Source: Mercenaria mercenaria
Lineage: Eukaryota > Mollusca > Bivalvia > Venerida > Veneridae
Direction: 5' to 3'
Length of the DNA stretch: 64,000 nucleotides
NCBI RefSeq assembly: GCF_021730395.1
Contig: NC_069362.1
Span: 62,389,501-62,453,500 of the forward strand
Under the pieces are notes generated by a model. The model was not told where the DNA came from and did not search any database. It saw only the letters and a list, made by a program, of their open reading frames with translations. Position 1 is the first letter of the stretch, and each line of letters opens with the position of its first letter. A program made the position numbers and the translations under genes. Below, in pieces: positions 46,458 through 58,493 of the stretch.

Positions 46458-49400
46458 ATAAATCAAGGCGTTCTGATATAATCCAATACCAATTTCAAAT
46501 CGGCGGTACGCATACTTGTTACTAGTAATACGTTTCAAGTTGATTTATCGGCGCAAGACAGTCCGATCAAAAAATTAATTGCGATTAAAATTGGTAATAA
46601 AGCAGCTCAAGTAATAGTTTGAAAATATTATACATGCATTATGTATTTGCCATCTATTACAGACAAAGGCTTTTAAAGGACAATATTGGACTGTTATAGT
46701 TTTAAAGGTACATATGTTTTTCCGAAGTAAAAAGTCCCTTATAATGTTTGGGGAGTGTTGTAAATTAAAGGGAGTGTTGTGATACATATTTATTAACATG
46801 ATTGACGGTTAAAGTAGTGTAATGGAAGTAAATAACTAGCTAAACATTCTTACAAATGCGATTTGGCCACCACTTCCTTTTTGCTTTTTAGGTAACGCGT
46901 AGTAGCTCAACACAGGACTAGTAATATTTCAGTCGAGTCAATTTTGTGACGAAACTTACCGGTAACTGGCCAAACATTTTAACATTTGCAAGTTACAGTT
47001 ACTGTAGTTTAATACGTTTTTGCTACAATGTAAGCATAACGTTTTCAATGGCCATCTGTGAAAAACATTTCCTACAGCTCTAGATGCTTTTTTCTCAAAC
47101 CAAAATTATTTCAAGGAGCCGATTGTTTACTTTTGCTTTCTATTGGACTGGTTTTAGTCTGTACGTTGCATCATTGACTAGATGCATGTACACGTTACTT
47201 GGCCAGTTTCATATTTTAAGCCAGTCTGTAAACGTTTAACTTGCTTCGTTGACGATGTAATTAATCAACGCACCATTGACTGTTACTTTCAACACCAGAA
47301 AAAAATGTAGTTGAACAACTACTTTATAATTGTCTTGCTAGCAGCGTAAAGGTAAAGCTATTTATGTTTAAGTATATTCTATACGGTTTTCAATGTAATA
47401 CCGGCATACCGCTAATGGCATACATAGAATCAAGTCAAGTCGACGTTTTATTCTGGATTTTCCTCCGTTTATGGTTCTAAGACACGGTTTGTATGAGAGA
47501 ACAATTGTACAAGCAAGTCAGAGTTAAACTGTTACTTTGGAAACGACAGAGTTCTTTTTTCCCGACAAGTCAACATTAACCTAAAACGTCAGTAAGTCTA
47601 TTTGGAGTGACAGGTCTGAACTAATAATGCGTTTAGGGGGTAATGATAGTATCGTGTTTTTTCAGAGTTGAATGTCATTTTATGTTGTTTTTTTTATCTG
47701 GACAAAGATCTAAAAACTGGACTTGACGCTTAATAATACAGTAACTACCCAATTAAATGAGAATAAGTGGAAAGAGATTTGTTGTGGCCTTTTTCTTATA
47801 GATATATGGCAATTATTATTAAGAATACTTACTCAATATTTAAATTTTGTGAAATTGCTTCAGACACAGATGTATTCTCAAATGTAATAACCGATTTTAT
47901 CGAAAACTTGGCAAGTATATTCATAACAATATTTCGTTGAGATGAGTGCATTTCTGTTTGCAAGGTCACTTGCAAGAGCTTTCAAGAGCTGTGATAAGGT
48001 GCACATGCACTGTATATTTGTTATATTCTGCTTCTGATATGATCATTGTTTCATGCAGAGTATATAAGTTATGCAGCATTCATAATCATTATAAACAGAA
48101 ATAAACATAATGACCACCACAGTTGTCCAACTCATACAACTGCCATTGGCAAGTTTGCCTTTGTCTTGGTCTTTGATTGATGTGATGGTTGTAATTGCTA
48201 TGGACACATTACTTCTTTTTTAAAATCTCTTAAATTTCGGCTTCAGTAGAGAATCTGAATTGATTTTCTTGAAGTGTCTAAGTCGTATCTGACAACCACT
48301 TTACAGTCCAATGGGATCTTGCTATACTCATCACACTAAAAGTGGGGATTACATGCTTTCAATCGTAGGGCTTTTTTCAAATGGAAGTACATCTTAAGTT
48401 CTAGAAAATATTACATGCTGAAAGCTGCTATATAAATATTATTTTCGTAGTACCATACGGGTTTTAAAGGGATTTTAAAAGGACATCGATCCCAGTCATT
48501 TTTTTTTTCAAAACTATTACTTTTCCTACCTCAATATAAAACTTATATCGGCCTCCATATAACGAAAAAAACACATCCTACCAATTTTACCAGTAGATTA
48601 CATATTATAAAAAATACCGGCATGGATGCTTGCTTTCAATTTACATTGTATATCACTTCGATGCAAGCACCACCTGAGTTTCCAAAAAAAATGACGTCGA
48701 ATGTTTACATTTAATATATGATACAGTATTAATAACATTTTGGTGGAAAATGATGACGGTCCGAACAAACTATTAAATGGGTACATACTATCATTTCATT
48801 CATTTTACACTGTTAACCCTTACTTTTTTCAAAGATAAAAGAAAAATATAAAATACAGTTTTTTCATATTATATCATAATAAAATCTTTGGCAAAATTAA
48901 TAGCAGAATTGGTTTGATCGAGTCTGTTTATGAGAGGTAATTAAATATGAAACACCACTCACGCCCCCTAGCACCGTCTCAAGCGAAACTGTATCATCAA
49001 TAAACATTGAATTGCTTCACAGTATCAAACTAAAATGCTAGGGATACATGCATTATCTTTCAAACGCTTTAGATATATTTGTTGACACCCGTCTGGAAGA
49101 CTTTTAATACAATTTATCGTCTACGTCAAACGAAACAAAATTGCTGAATATTTCAAGAAGGTGTGAAATTGAGGAAAAGTCACAAAATCTTTCAGATCGT
49201 TACAACCCTAACAGCTTTGATAGGTTTATCTATTATGAGACTCTTAAAGTGTCTTTTTTCGCACATTTTGTGGATAACCCTTAGGTCGCTAACGCGACAA
49301 AAATGAAAATGTTGCAGGCTCAGTACGTTCCAGTTTGTGCACTATAATTCGTAACGTATGGAGAAGAACGAAAAGAGCGGCACATTGTGTTTCATATGTT

Positions 49401-49932
49401 TTCAAACCAATGGCTAGATCTCCATATTATGCACGATTGCACTTGACGCGTGATTGCACTTGAAATACTGCTAGACAGACTGGCATTGGATAAGATTATA
49501 TTTCGGCAAATACATACCACAGGTTTATGAATGGCTGATTTGACAAATGCAAGGATTATTTAATTCAATTTTTCGTGTAATTTTTCAAATAAATGCTTAT
49601 TTCACAGTATCTACTATAATCTAATATATGTCTGTAACAAAAGCCGACACTGCTCGACTTAAACATAACGGACGCCAGTCTCAAGACAAACATCTGTTTG
49701 ATTTAGGCAACGAAAAGAAGTTTCTCTGATTAAGAATGGTGTTTTTCGCCAAAACTACTTATGACAACTTTGCGGTACGGTGTACGTGTTAAATGTAATG
49801 ACGGTTGGCCCGTTTAAAGGAGCTTACAGTGTAATTGCAACACTCGGTATGTAGGTTGTGTATTCATTGCATTTTCAACAGAGCCTAAGTACTGAGTGAA
49901 ACTAACACCCAACCTGGGAGTGGATAAGGTGA
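46458..49932. other. Intergenic, no gene recognised
   Basis: This stretch is AT-rich. I see no conserved ORF or bounded repeat. The word 'cgctaacgcgacaaaaatga' near 49,290 matches, inverted and with one difference, the 'cgtttttgtcgcgttgagcg' piece in copy C near 32,838, suggesting a shared dispersed repeat. Confidence 0.4.
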
Positions 49933-50186
49933 GGGGTCTCCATGGCCGAACGGTCAAGGTCACTGATTAAAATTACCTGCCCCTCTCCAATAAGGGTTCA
50001 AGCCTCGCTCGGGGCGTTGAATTCTTAATTTTTGTGGAAGCCATCCATCTGGCTTCCGGAAGGTCGGCGGCTCTACCCAGGTGACCGACCGTGATGAAAT
50101 ATTGCAATTATCACCGTAAAAAAAGCTGGAAAGTCGCTATATGACCTACAATTGTGTCAATGTCACGTTAAACCCAATAAAAACAA
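49933..50186 (+). mobile_element. tRNA(Leu/Ser)-like-headed SINE, nearly full length
   Basis: The head 'ggggtctccatggccgaacg' followed by 'gtcaaggtcactg' resembles a class II tRNA, and a B-box-like 'agggttcaagcctcgctcg' follows. The body has 'ttgaattcttaatt', 'atctggcttccggaaggtcg', 'ctacccaggtgaccg' and 'aagtcgctatatgacctaca'. The end is 'cacgttaaacccaataaaaa' plus an A-rich tail. It is the best-preserved copy of the family also seen at 582, 9,805, 20,385, 32,483 and 37,685. Confidence 0.8.
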
Positions 50187-51039
50187 AAAAAAATGGGGTG
50201 GGTATTCTTAAGAGTCTGGAAATCTTAGCGTCCTGTAACTAAACACACCTGTTGTTATTTACAATGTGCCCTTTTTGATCATTGTGTTGATAAATATTTA
50301 TGAAGAACAGATAGAAAATGTGACCTTGAGGTTTTCGTCTCAGGCAACTTAGATTTTATAGCGACAATAATTTAAAATTCCATGACGAGCAGGTTGAAAT
50401 TGATTCCTCTACCGTGTTAACAACGCTTTCCTATTATTCAGGGGGGAAGGACGTATGGTGGTATGCTGTAAGGATTAAGTGAGCGAAATGTATCGCTGTA
50501 ACAAAAATGGCAGAAATTTAAACAGAAAATACAGTTTGCAGAGCTATATTTGACAATTAAGTGGGTATTTACTTTACATTTCACGAAATAAGTATGCCAG
50601 TGCTTTGGCGCAAAGCCTATTCTTTAGCTATATAGTATTTACAATCGGAGAAGTACAAAGACAAAAAGGTTTTATGCAAGGTTTTGCACTTGGGTACAAT
50701 GAATACAAATAAATGTCTTGATATTTGACTTAATTTTGCCCTTTACCCCTGTAAATATGACACCTTTCTGCATGTTATACGTGTCCATTCATGTAGTTGT
50801 GCCTATTTGCCAAAATTTATGGTTCTGCTTCAACTATCCACATTTTCTGGCCATTTTCTTTTACTGTAAGCCCTGTTTTGGTAGAGTGAAAACACATTAA
50901 GCACGTTTAGTCTGACTGTAAACATACTTTGTCAAAGCGGCTTTGTTTTCCGGATGTTCCTGTCATTTAATAAAATAAGCTGTGCCATATACCTTCCATA
51001 TGCATCCCCCTAGTACTTAACATTTGCTCTGCAAATATT

Positions 51040-52280
51040 ATATTAGTTACTCCAAATTGATACCGTCATCCTGCCCTATCCAATGCAAGGATTCTGCAAT
51101 CAAGCCCGTATTGTAGATAATAAGCTTAATACACAAATATATTTTCAATGCTAGAGAAGGACAAACACTTAAGTAATAAAGGCAAGATTTCAATAAGGCC
51201 TGAAATATCGAGTTCGATTCTCAATCGCGTGGAGTCGTATACGGATGATTTCTGCGACAGCTGAAACAGTTTAGGCAGCGACAAATTTATATCACAGGCA
51301 ATGTATATTAACGTTTGCTATGCACAGTTTCATTTTCCACACAAACTTGATACCGTCATCCTGCTCTAACCACTGAACCGATGCGGCAAAGAGCCCCTCA
51401 AATTGTAGATCATTAGCTTAATATACAGATATATTTTCAATGCTACATAGTGACAAATACCTAAGTTACAGTGACTAGAAATTACTAAAGTATATAATAT
51501 TGTGTGTGGTTCTAGCTTGCTTTGAGACAAACACATAAGTCATAATAGCCCAATATTACGAAGGCTTGTAATATGAAAAAAGAATAACCACTGCCATAAA
51601 CATTGTATCTATTATATGCATCTGTAACATTTGCACTATAAATATTTATTTGTTACTCCATATTGATACCGTCATCCTGCCCTGTCTTATGAAAAGATTC
51701 TGCAATCAGTCCTGTCATATTGTTGATCATAATCTTAGTAAACAGCACAGATATATTTTCAATGCTAGAGAAGGACAAACACGTAAGTGATAAAGGCAAG
51801 GTATTAATAAGGCCTGACATATCATGTTCGATTCTCCATTGCGTTAAGTCGTATACGTATGATTTCTGCGACAGTTTTAACAGTTCAACAGACGACGAAT
51901 ATATTTAACAGGCCATGTATATTAACGTTTGTTATGCACAATTTCAATATCCACACAAAATTGATACTGTCATCCTGCTTTAACCACTGAACCGATTCGG
52001 CAATGACGCCCCTCAACTTGTTTATCATCAGCTTAATACACAGATATATTTTTTTTAAATGCTAGAGAGGGACAAATACATAAGTGACAATAAATTACTA
52101 AAGTACAGTAAAGGCAGGGCAGTGAAGCCCCTCAAATTTTAAATCACAATCTTAATACAAATATATATTTTAAATGATAGAGAGGGACAAACACATTAGT
52201 CATAGTAGCACGATATTACTTAGGCTTGTAATATCGTGGCGGATCATACTTGCGTTGAGTCGTATACGGATGAGTTTTGT
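51040..52280. repeat. Tandem array with ~300-bp half-units in a ~600-bp dimer
   Basis: The marker 'gataccgtcatcctgc' (with small changes) recurs near 51,059, 51,348, 51,663 and 51,963, a period of about 290-315 bp. Units 1 and 3 share 'gattctgcaatcaagcc' and 'atgctagagaaggacaaaca'. Units 2 and 4 share 'taaccactgaaccgat' and 'tgcacagtttcattttccac'-like words. The true period is therefore about 600 bp. Each unit also has 'gagtcgtatacggatgattt' or a relative. A partial fifth segment occupies 52,080-52,280. Confidence 0.75.
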
Positions 52281-52284
52281 AAAA

Positions 52285-53375
52285 CACACCCGGAATACTA
52301 TGGAGATATAGTTTATAAAATTCGGAAAATTAAACATTGTCCATATTTTAATCAGATATGTGTAAAATGTGTTAAAATGTTTATCAAAAGAGGATAGAAT
52401 GCGAAATGTTTGGTGATTGCCCTCTCTACAGTTAATCGCTACGCTTTTCTATTTGATGGTGCGATGACTAATAAAGTGTAAGACTCTTTGATGCTTTTCT
52501 CCTAAATCTTACAAAAAACGGACGAAGGGAGTGGAATTTTGTCTTAGTCGTGCCCTTAAAAGTAAGGCTCTTGGTGCTCTAACTTCAGACAAGTTGTTAA
52601 GTACATTGGTGAAATTATACCTTAGATTTACCATAATTTTATGCTTTACTTAATATGATCTGGTATTTTTTCACTAATGTTAGAGCCTTTTTCAGCGGGG
52701 AGTGATTTTATTTACATTATGTTGTCTAACTAAGGTAAGTGCGAGAGTGGCATGCCCTAAACGCGTTTAAACCCCCAGTTTCATTTATGGGTTACTGACC
52801 GTTCGAAGGCGGAGTCCCTATTTTCAACTTGTTTTCAGTCCGTCTTGTATTTTGTGTTTCGTAACTATGTCCCCTCACATTCTTTCCCCTTGCATTTGCG
52901 CTTCCTCACTTTTGTATCCCCCCTCCTTTTACTATGAGTTAGTTATCGTGCCCACCTTAGTTTTGACTGCCGGAATCCTTAGGCGGTGCCCGATTGTTGA
53001 TTTTTCCCTGCTTATGCGCGTGCGCGTGTGTGCTTGTGCGTCTGAGTCATGGACGGTGCCCTGCAGTGTTGTTATATCTTACTTGTCTGTTTGTTTATCT
53101 TTATAAGTTAATAATGTGTGTGCGCGCGTGCGTGTGGACGTGGGCGCGGGCGCGGGCGCGGGCGCGCGCGTGTGTGTGTGTGTATGTGTGTGTGCGTCCG
53201 TGTTTGTGTGTGTCTAACAGCTTCTTTTTGTTGTGGGCCTACTTTGCAAATGCGTGGCTTTGTGGCTGTGTTTGTGGTGCTCTGAGCTTCAGAGAAATTT
53301 ACCCTTACCCTTTATCTTTGTGGAAACTGAAAGAAATTACCCAGTACCATATATTTTTCATATGCAAAGTATAGT
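52285..53375. other. Sequence interrupting the tandem array, with GT/GC-rich microsatellite
   Basis: This stretch separates two closely related segments of the array (52,100-52,280 and 53,450-53,620), so it is probably inserted DNA. It includes a pyrimidine-rich part (52,850-53,000) and a (GT)n/(GC)n tract at about 53,015-53,215. ORFs across it are low-complexity artefacts. Confidence 0.5.
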
Positions 53376-53379
53376 AACA

Positions 53380-53625
53380 TTTGCGCTGTAAAAATTAAAT
53401 TTTACTCCAAACAGATACCGCCATCCTGCCCTAACCATTGAACTAAATTCGGCAGTGAAGTCCCTCAAATTGTAGATCACAATCATAATACAAACATATA
53501 TTTTAATGATAGAGGTGCAAACACATTAGTCATAGTAACGCGATATTACTAAGGCTTGTAATATCGTGCGGATCCTACTTGCGTTGAGTAGAATACGGAT
53601 GAGTTTGTGAAAGCTGAAAAAACCT
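53380..53625. repeat. Detached unit of the ~300-bp tandem array
   Basis: It carries 'gataccgccatcctgcccta', 'aaattgtagatcacaatcat', 'cacattagtcatagtaacgc' and 'aatacggatgagttt', closely matching 52,090-52,280 and the array markers. Confidence 0.7.
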
Positions 53626-55120
53626 AGTGTCATATACATGTATAAACTCTTGTCTTCTTCATGTTTCTTGTTACTGGCACTGAGACAAAGGATACGCTTT
53701 AAAATTCACATGAAATTGTCTACTACATGCTTATGCTTTATATGGAAATCAAATGGAAAAGGCAAATTGAAATTGACGAGAATTTTCATTTAACTTTCCA
53801 AAACGTCGGCATTTGACCTACACAAAATTTTAATTATTTTAGGAAATTGTTTGTATTAGTTATTACACATTATACTTAAATAGTGTATTGTCATCGAAAC
53901 TAAGGGATTTGGATGATGGATGGACTATACCTGAAGTTTACTTATATTTTGAAATATTTATTTTTATACACACGAGTATGTTTTAACTATTCTTAAAGGT
54001 TTGGATGGTATGCCTTAACTCTTACTAAACGCTGACCTGTTCGAGTTTATTGTGTTTTGGAAGTAGTTTACAAAGGGAAGTAAGAGCATTTCGTAAATAG
54101 ATCTTTAATATTGAAGAGTAAACCTCCTTTGGAACTGTTATCAGGAAAGGGATAATGGAACTCAAAAATCTGTGAAATATCACAGAAAGATCAAGTTTTG
54201 ATAATTTTCAGGGAAGAGTAAAGCAACTATTTGGCACGTACCTAGCAATTAATTGCCTTTCATTTTCGGTCCGCCCATTCATTAGTTTCACGAAACATTG
54301 ATTTCAGGACACTAACTTTGGAGATAGGTATGGCTCTCTCCCTCATTGAATGTACACTATTAAACCTCCCTATACCTTAGTCAGCATTTTACAAACTAAA
54401 ATACGTGCGTACACCCAATAAGTGCGAATTAATTTTGGCGAGTACCTGCAAATTACTGACGTTAGGCGGATGTACATTTTAAAGTATGCAAATAGACGGA
54501 TAAATATTTTACACTTTAGGCAAAATTTAGCTGTACATACCTTGATAAATGGACATTCACGATTTGGCCGACGTAAGTATTTGTAGCCCTGGTCGCTTTA
54601 AGCAGGCAGTAAATTGGATGCATGCATTCATTAATTTTACTTCATACTGCTCATTCGTCGGAAACCTTATATATCAGTGTAACATATTGAATCTAAGTGC
54701 CTGTTAAATAAACTTTCTCATTTATTTCAGAAAATCGACCGGAGCAAACAAATACAAATCTGAAAAATGTCACTCATAAACACACATACACACGCACACA
54801 CACACACACACACGCACGCACGCGCGCGCTGGCACACATCATGTTTCTTTTTACATTATACTCACACATACACACGAACGCACAAACACACACACACGCT
54901 GGCACACTTCCTACCTCTTCTAACAATTTACTTACCTACGATAAGCAACGTATAAATGTATTTAGCGGGTAACAAACTATATAGAACATTTATTGAAGTA
55001 CACATTTATTGAATCAAATTAATTGATTTTATCAGTGAACGTTTGCACAGGTATACAAAGAACATTCGATTTATATCTGCTTAAGCGGCTTATTTGCTAA
55101 CTAAACCTTAAAACATTTGT
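53626..55120. other. Intergenic with CA microsatellites
   Basis: No gene was recognised. Alternating CA/CG tracts lie at about 54,778-54,830 and 54,858-54,900. Confidence 0.5.
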
Positions 55121-55152
55121 GTTTGTGATTATAATACGGGAAGTCCACAGGC

Positions 55153-55242
55153 TTTGATAACAGTTGTATATAATCAGTACACGTTTTGATAACAACTGAA
55201 TATAATCAGTCGCGTACGAAAAAGAAAATCTTTTATACGAAG
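55153..55242 (+). promoter_or_regulatory. Candidate promoter / non-coding first exon of the TRIM-like gene
   Basis: A 26-bp motif 'tttgataacagttgtatata...atcagt' occurs at 55,153-55,178 and again, with three changes, at 55,184-55,210. Both copies contain a TATA-like word. It is followed by a strong splice donor (acgaag|gtaagt, exon end 55,242). A matching acceptor (ttatttttag) ends at 56,130, twelve bases before the start codon at 56,143. This suggests a 5' UTR intron of 888 bp. The transcription start is not determined. Confidence 0.45.
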
Positions 55243-55309
55243 GTAAGTTTTTTTTTCTTTTCATTTATTTATAATAATTTGTAGTTTCGTTTAATCATAA
55301 TCTGGGTGG

Positions 55310-55643
55310 TTGGGTGTGTGTGGATGTTCGGGTTTAACGTCTTTTTCAACAATTTTTCAGTCATATAAACGACAGTGTCTACTTGTAGCAGTGAGCACAA
55401 TGCCCAACTTTATAGTGCTGCCTCACTGGAATATCACGCCTTAGAGACATGGCATGATACCCCACGCAGTCACATTATACTGACACCGAGCTGACCAGTC
55501 CTAGCACTATCCCCTTAATGTTGAGCGCCAAGCGAGGAAGCTGCTAGTACCATTTTTACGTCTTTGGTATGACGCGGCCGGGGATCGAACCCACGACCTC
55601 CCGCACACGAAGCGGACGCTCTACCACTAGGCTACCGAGGCGT
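55310..55643 (-). mobile_element. tRNA-derived SINE, minus strand, within the 5' UTR intron
   Basis: On the minus strand the head reads 'gcctcggtagcctagtggta' (A box), then 'gtgggttcgatccccggcc' (B box). The body is the same as at 46,112-46,457 and ends 'aacgttaaacccgaac' before a GT-rich patch. The 3' side of the tRNA-like part does not pair with its 5' end as an acceptor stem would, so it is not a tRNA gene. Confidence 0.8.
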
Positions 55644-55821
55644 AACATTCTTAATTTAATAGGTATTAAATACTATAAAAAAAGCTCGTTCCAAAAATAT
55701 ATATATTTAACCCTATATTATAGGATTTTCTTGAAATGATTAGAAAGGTTTTACAAATTTTATATATATTTGTTGAAATTTTGATTGATACGGAAAAAAT
55801 GCCATAATATGTTATCTAAAA

Positions 55822-56088
55822 GACACGTAGTAGCACACCTCTTTGTTTTATTAATGATTTCATTGAAAACACTACCTTTGTTTAATTTGTATGAATATTT
55901 ATACTGGAGACACGTAATAGCAACCTTTTCGTTTTAATAATGGATTAATCGAAAACACTACGGTAACCTTTGTTTAATTTGTATGAATATTTATACTGGA
56001 GACACGTAGTAAAAGTCTCTTTTTTATAATGGATTAATCGAAAATTTGACCTTTGTTTAATTTGTATGAATATGAATATTAATACTAG
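55822..56088 (+). repeat. Three tandem ~90-bp repeats just upstream of the TRIM-like start
   Basis: Units start with 'gacacgta' at 55,822, 55,909 and 56,001. Each ends with 'cctttgtttaatttgtatga' and an A/T-rich tail. They end about 40 bp before the presumed splice acceptor at 56,130. Confidence 0.75.
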
Positions 56089-56142
56089 CAGGTTGGCTTG
56101 TTAATTTTCGAATTTTTGTTTTATTTTTAGACTACTCAAAGT

Positions 56143-57951
56143 ATGGCGAGCAGTCATATACAAACAAGTTCTGAAAACACGGGTTTGTGCTGTTGTATAT
56201 GCCTAGACCAATACCAAGACCCGAGATCACTGGCTTGTCTGCATACCTTCTGCGAGTCATGTATCAACGACTGTGTAATAAAACAGCAATCTTGCGGGAC
56301 AAATAAAATTGGAATAGAATGTCCGCTATGTAGAAAAGTGACCCGTGTAAAAGATATAAACATTCCACCAAAACTTTGGTCAAAGACTATCCCAGTAAAT
56401 TATGCTTTACAAGAAGTTATTGAAACGCGTACTAGAGATAAAGCTACTAAAGACGTTACTGAAGAAGCTATTTGTAACGTTCATGGCAAACTGATAGAGT
56501 TCTATTGTGGTGACGAAATGTCACTATGCTGCAGTACATGTGCGATTAAAAAATTAAAAGAAGGGAAAGAAGTGAATGACATTAACGAAATTGCGGATGG
56601 AGAGATTGAAACGCGCAGTCGACCGTTGCAAAAACACATCTATGACTTGCTGTTAAAAACTAACAATACTAAGCGCTTCTTAGACCAAAAAGAAATGGAT
56701 TTAGAGAATCAGGTAAGTTTGATAGACACAGAAATGAAAAACATCCAAGAAAGAATTGAAGAGAAGATAGATGATTCAAGAGCTCTGGTTATGTCAGAGG
56801 CAACGTTTATAAAGGACAAAGCGTTAAAACAATACGCAACACAGCGAAAGAACGTCGAGAAACAGAGTGCTGAGCTTGAGCAAGCGAAACACTCATTAAA
56901 CAAAGCAATACAGAACAAAACAAAAGTGAAAACATTTATTGCTGTGCATACTTTAGAAGGCAAAGTTAACCAACTAGAAGCAAATTTCAAAGAGCAACAA
57001 GAGCAAATTTCGTTTTCGGATATCAGGTTCAACATGGATAAAATAGTGCATCTTGCTTTAGATGATAACAATTTGTGCCTTGGTAAGCTAAAAACAGAAG
57101 AGGTAAAGCTGGTTGAAAGTGAACTGAAAGACTGCAGGAAAATCAAACTAAAAAAACTTGTCATATTAGATGTTTTGACATGTAAGACCGACGAGAAACA
57201 ACCTTTGTACAGTGGTATGGAGTTTCTTCCCGACAACCGACTAGTTTTAGTTGACAATGCCAACTGGAAATGCTTAATTCTGAGTCGAAAACTTGACGTT
57301 ATAGGAAAACATCAGTTTTCATCACATATCTTTGATATTATTTCAACATCAAATCATGAGATTTTTGTTACCGGAGCTAAAAGACTTGAAAAGGTTTTAA
57401 TAGATAGCGAAATTGGCTTCGCAAATGTTGAAACAGTTCCGCTTGAATCCTGTCCATTTTCAATTTCTGTGTTAAGTGATAAAAAATTCGTGATTGGTAC
57501 TTATCGAAGTTCAACACCAGCACGTATACTAACAAAATCTGGGACAGAAGTAGATTTTACGATTGACTTTCCAAAGAAATACTGGAAGATTGACGATAGC
57601 AGATGTGCGTATGATAGTAATGAAAATATCCTTACGCTTACTGATAGATATGACAATTGTGTTTACATCTACGATACAAAAATACACAATGAAATCAGAG
57701 TAAAAGACAAAAGAATTGTGGAACCTAGAGGTGTTGCTTTTGGTCCATATGGTTGTATCTTCGTTTGTAGCCGAGGAACTAACTCGATTGTTCAGCTGTC
57801 AAGGTTTGGGGAAGTTTTAGGTGATCACGCTCTTGACATGATTTATCCATGCACAATATGTTTTTCAAAAGACAACAGGAAAGTAGCTGTATCAAATAGT
57901 TACGGTGAAGCGAAACAGTTGCAAATATTTCAGATATGTTCACTTGAGTGA
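56143..57951 (+). CDS. TRIM-like protein: RING, B-box-like, coiled coil, NHL-like propeller
   Basis: This 602-residue, single-coding-exon gene is of the TRIM type that is expanded in bivalves. The RING finger has a full C3HC4 set (C17, C20, C32, H34, C37, C40, C60, C63), so ubiquitin-ligase activity is plausible. A B-box-like segment has C111, H114, C122, E125, C130 and C133, but the usual final His/Cys ligands after 'CAIKKLKEGKEV' are absent. Residues 150-300 are rich in K, E and Q and probably form a coiled coil. Residues 335-600 hold repeated strands ('GMEFLPDNRLVLVD', 'PRGVAFGPYGCIFVC'), as in an NHL or related beta-propeller. It starts at the first ATG after a splice acceptor (56,130). 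AATAAA lies 110 bp after the stop. The substrate is unknown, and the specific TRIM ortholog cannot be named. Confidence 0.9.
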   Translation: MASSHIQTSSENTGLCCCICLDQYQDPRSLACLHTFCESCINDCVIKQQSCGTNKIGIECPLCRKVTRVKDINIPPKLWSKTIPVNYALQEVIETRTRDKATKDVTEEAICNVHGKLIEFYCGDEMSLCCSTCAIKKLKEGKEVNDINEIADGEIETRSRPLQKHIYDLLLKTNNTKRFLDQKEMDLENQVSLIDTEMKNIQERIEEKIDDSRALVMSEATFIKDKALKQYATQRKNVEKQSAELEQAKHSLNKAIQNKTKVKTFIAVHTLEGKVNQLEANFKEQQEQISFSDIRFNMDKIVHLALDDNNLCLGKLKTEEVKLVESELKDCRKIKLKKLVILDVLTCKTDEKQPLYSGMEFLPDNRLVLVDNANWKCLILSRKLDVIGKHQFSSHIFDIISTSNHEIFVTGAKRLEKVLIDSEIGFANVETVPLESCPFSISVLSDKKFVIGTYRSSTPARILTKSGTEVDFTIDFPKKYWKIDDSRCAYDSNENILTLTDRYDNCVYIYDTKIHNEIRVKDKRIVEPRGVAFGPYGCIFVCSRGTNSIVQLSRFGEVLGDHALDMIYPCTICFSKDNRKVAVSNSYGEAKQLQIFQICSLE

Positions 57952-58060
57952 TACAAAACAACTTTTAACTAATTGATGTAATACAATCAGGATTTCATGC
58001 TTATCATTTACATATAGATCTATGATGACAAATCAAAAGGGTCTCAATGGTATTTTACTT

Positions 58061-58066
58061 AATAAA
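58061..58066 (+). promoter_or_regulatory. Polyadenylation signal of the TRIM-like gene
   Basis: This is a canonical AATAAA 110 bp downstream of the TGA stop at 57,949-57,951, with no other plausible exon between. It implies a short 3' UTR. Confidence 0.65.
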
Positions 58067-58293
58067 ACGTTAGAAAATTACCAATAAGTGTATTCAATTA
58101 ACATGTTTTAGTTGAATGAGATTATATTTGATACAAAAACACACACTTGTTGTAGCTTTGATACAAGACATCAAGAGATTCCTCACGAGAATCATTGACA
58201 GATTTATCTTTCTTTTGTGTCCTTGTTTGCAAAAAGAGAAAGGTTTTGCCGTTTTGATAAGTTAATAGTAAACATTATCGAATGTTGTATAAA

Positions 58294-58493
58294 CCTTTAG
58301 CCTATTAGCGGCAAGTGGGTTTGTCCTTGCGACCAGTGCAGACCAAGATCAACCGGACGTGCAGGCTGATAATGGTCTGCAATGTTCGCTATTCAGTCAG
58401 TACATTTTCAGTGAACACCCCTTTGAATAAGATGTGGTGCTGCCGAAATTGAATGATGGACCATTCCATTTAAGAAATTTAGCAGGGTAAAGG
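58294..58493 (+). mobile_element. piggyBac-like MITE, copy 2
   Basis: It carries 'gtgcaggctgataatggtct', 'gttcgctattcagtcagtac', 'attgaatgatggacca' and the end 'tttagcagggtaaagg'. The inverted form of the same element is at 11,343-11,540. The flanks (TAAA-like) are degraded TTAA. Confidence 0.65.

Noticed and set aside
52994-53374. 126-codon Cys/Val-rich ORF
   Set aside because: It is generated by a GT/GC microsatellite, as the runs of alternating residues show.
54767-54955. His/Thr-rich ORF
   Set aside because: It is a translation of a CA repeat.
55572-55643. tRNA gene on the minus strand
   Set aside because: A and B boxes are present but the acceptor stem does not pair, and the sequence continues into a SINE body shared with 46,112.
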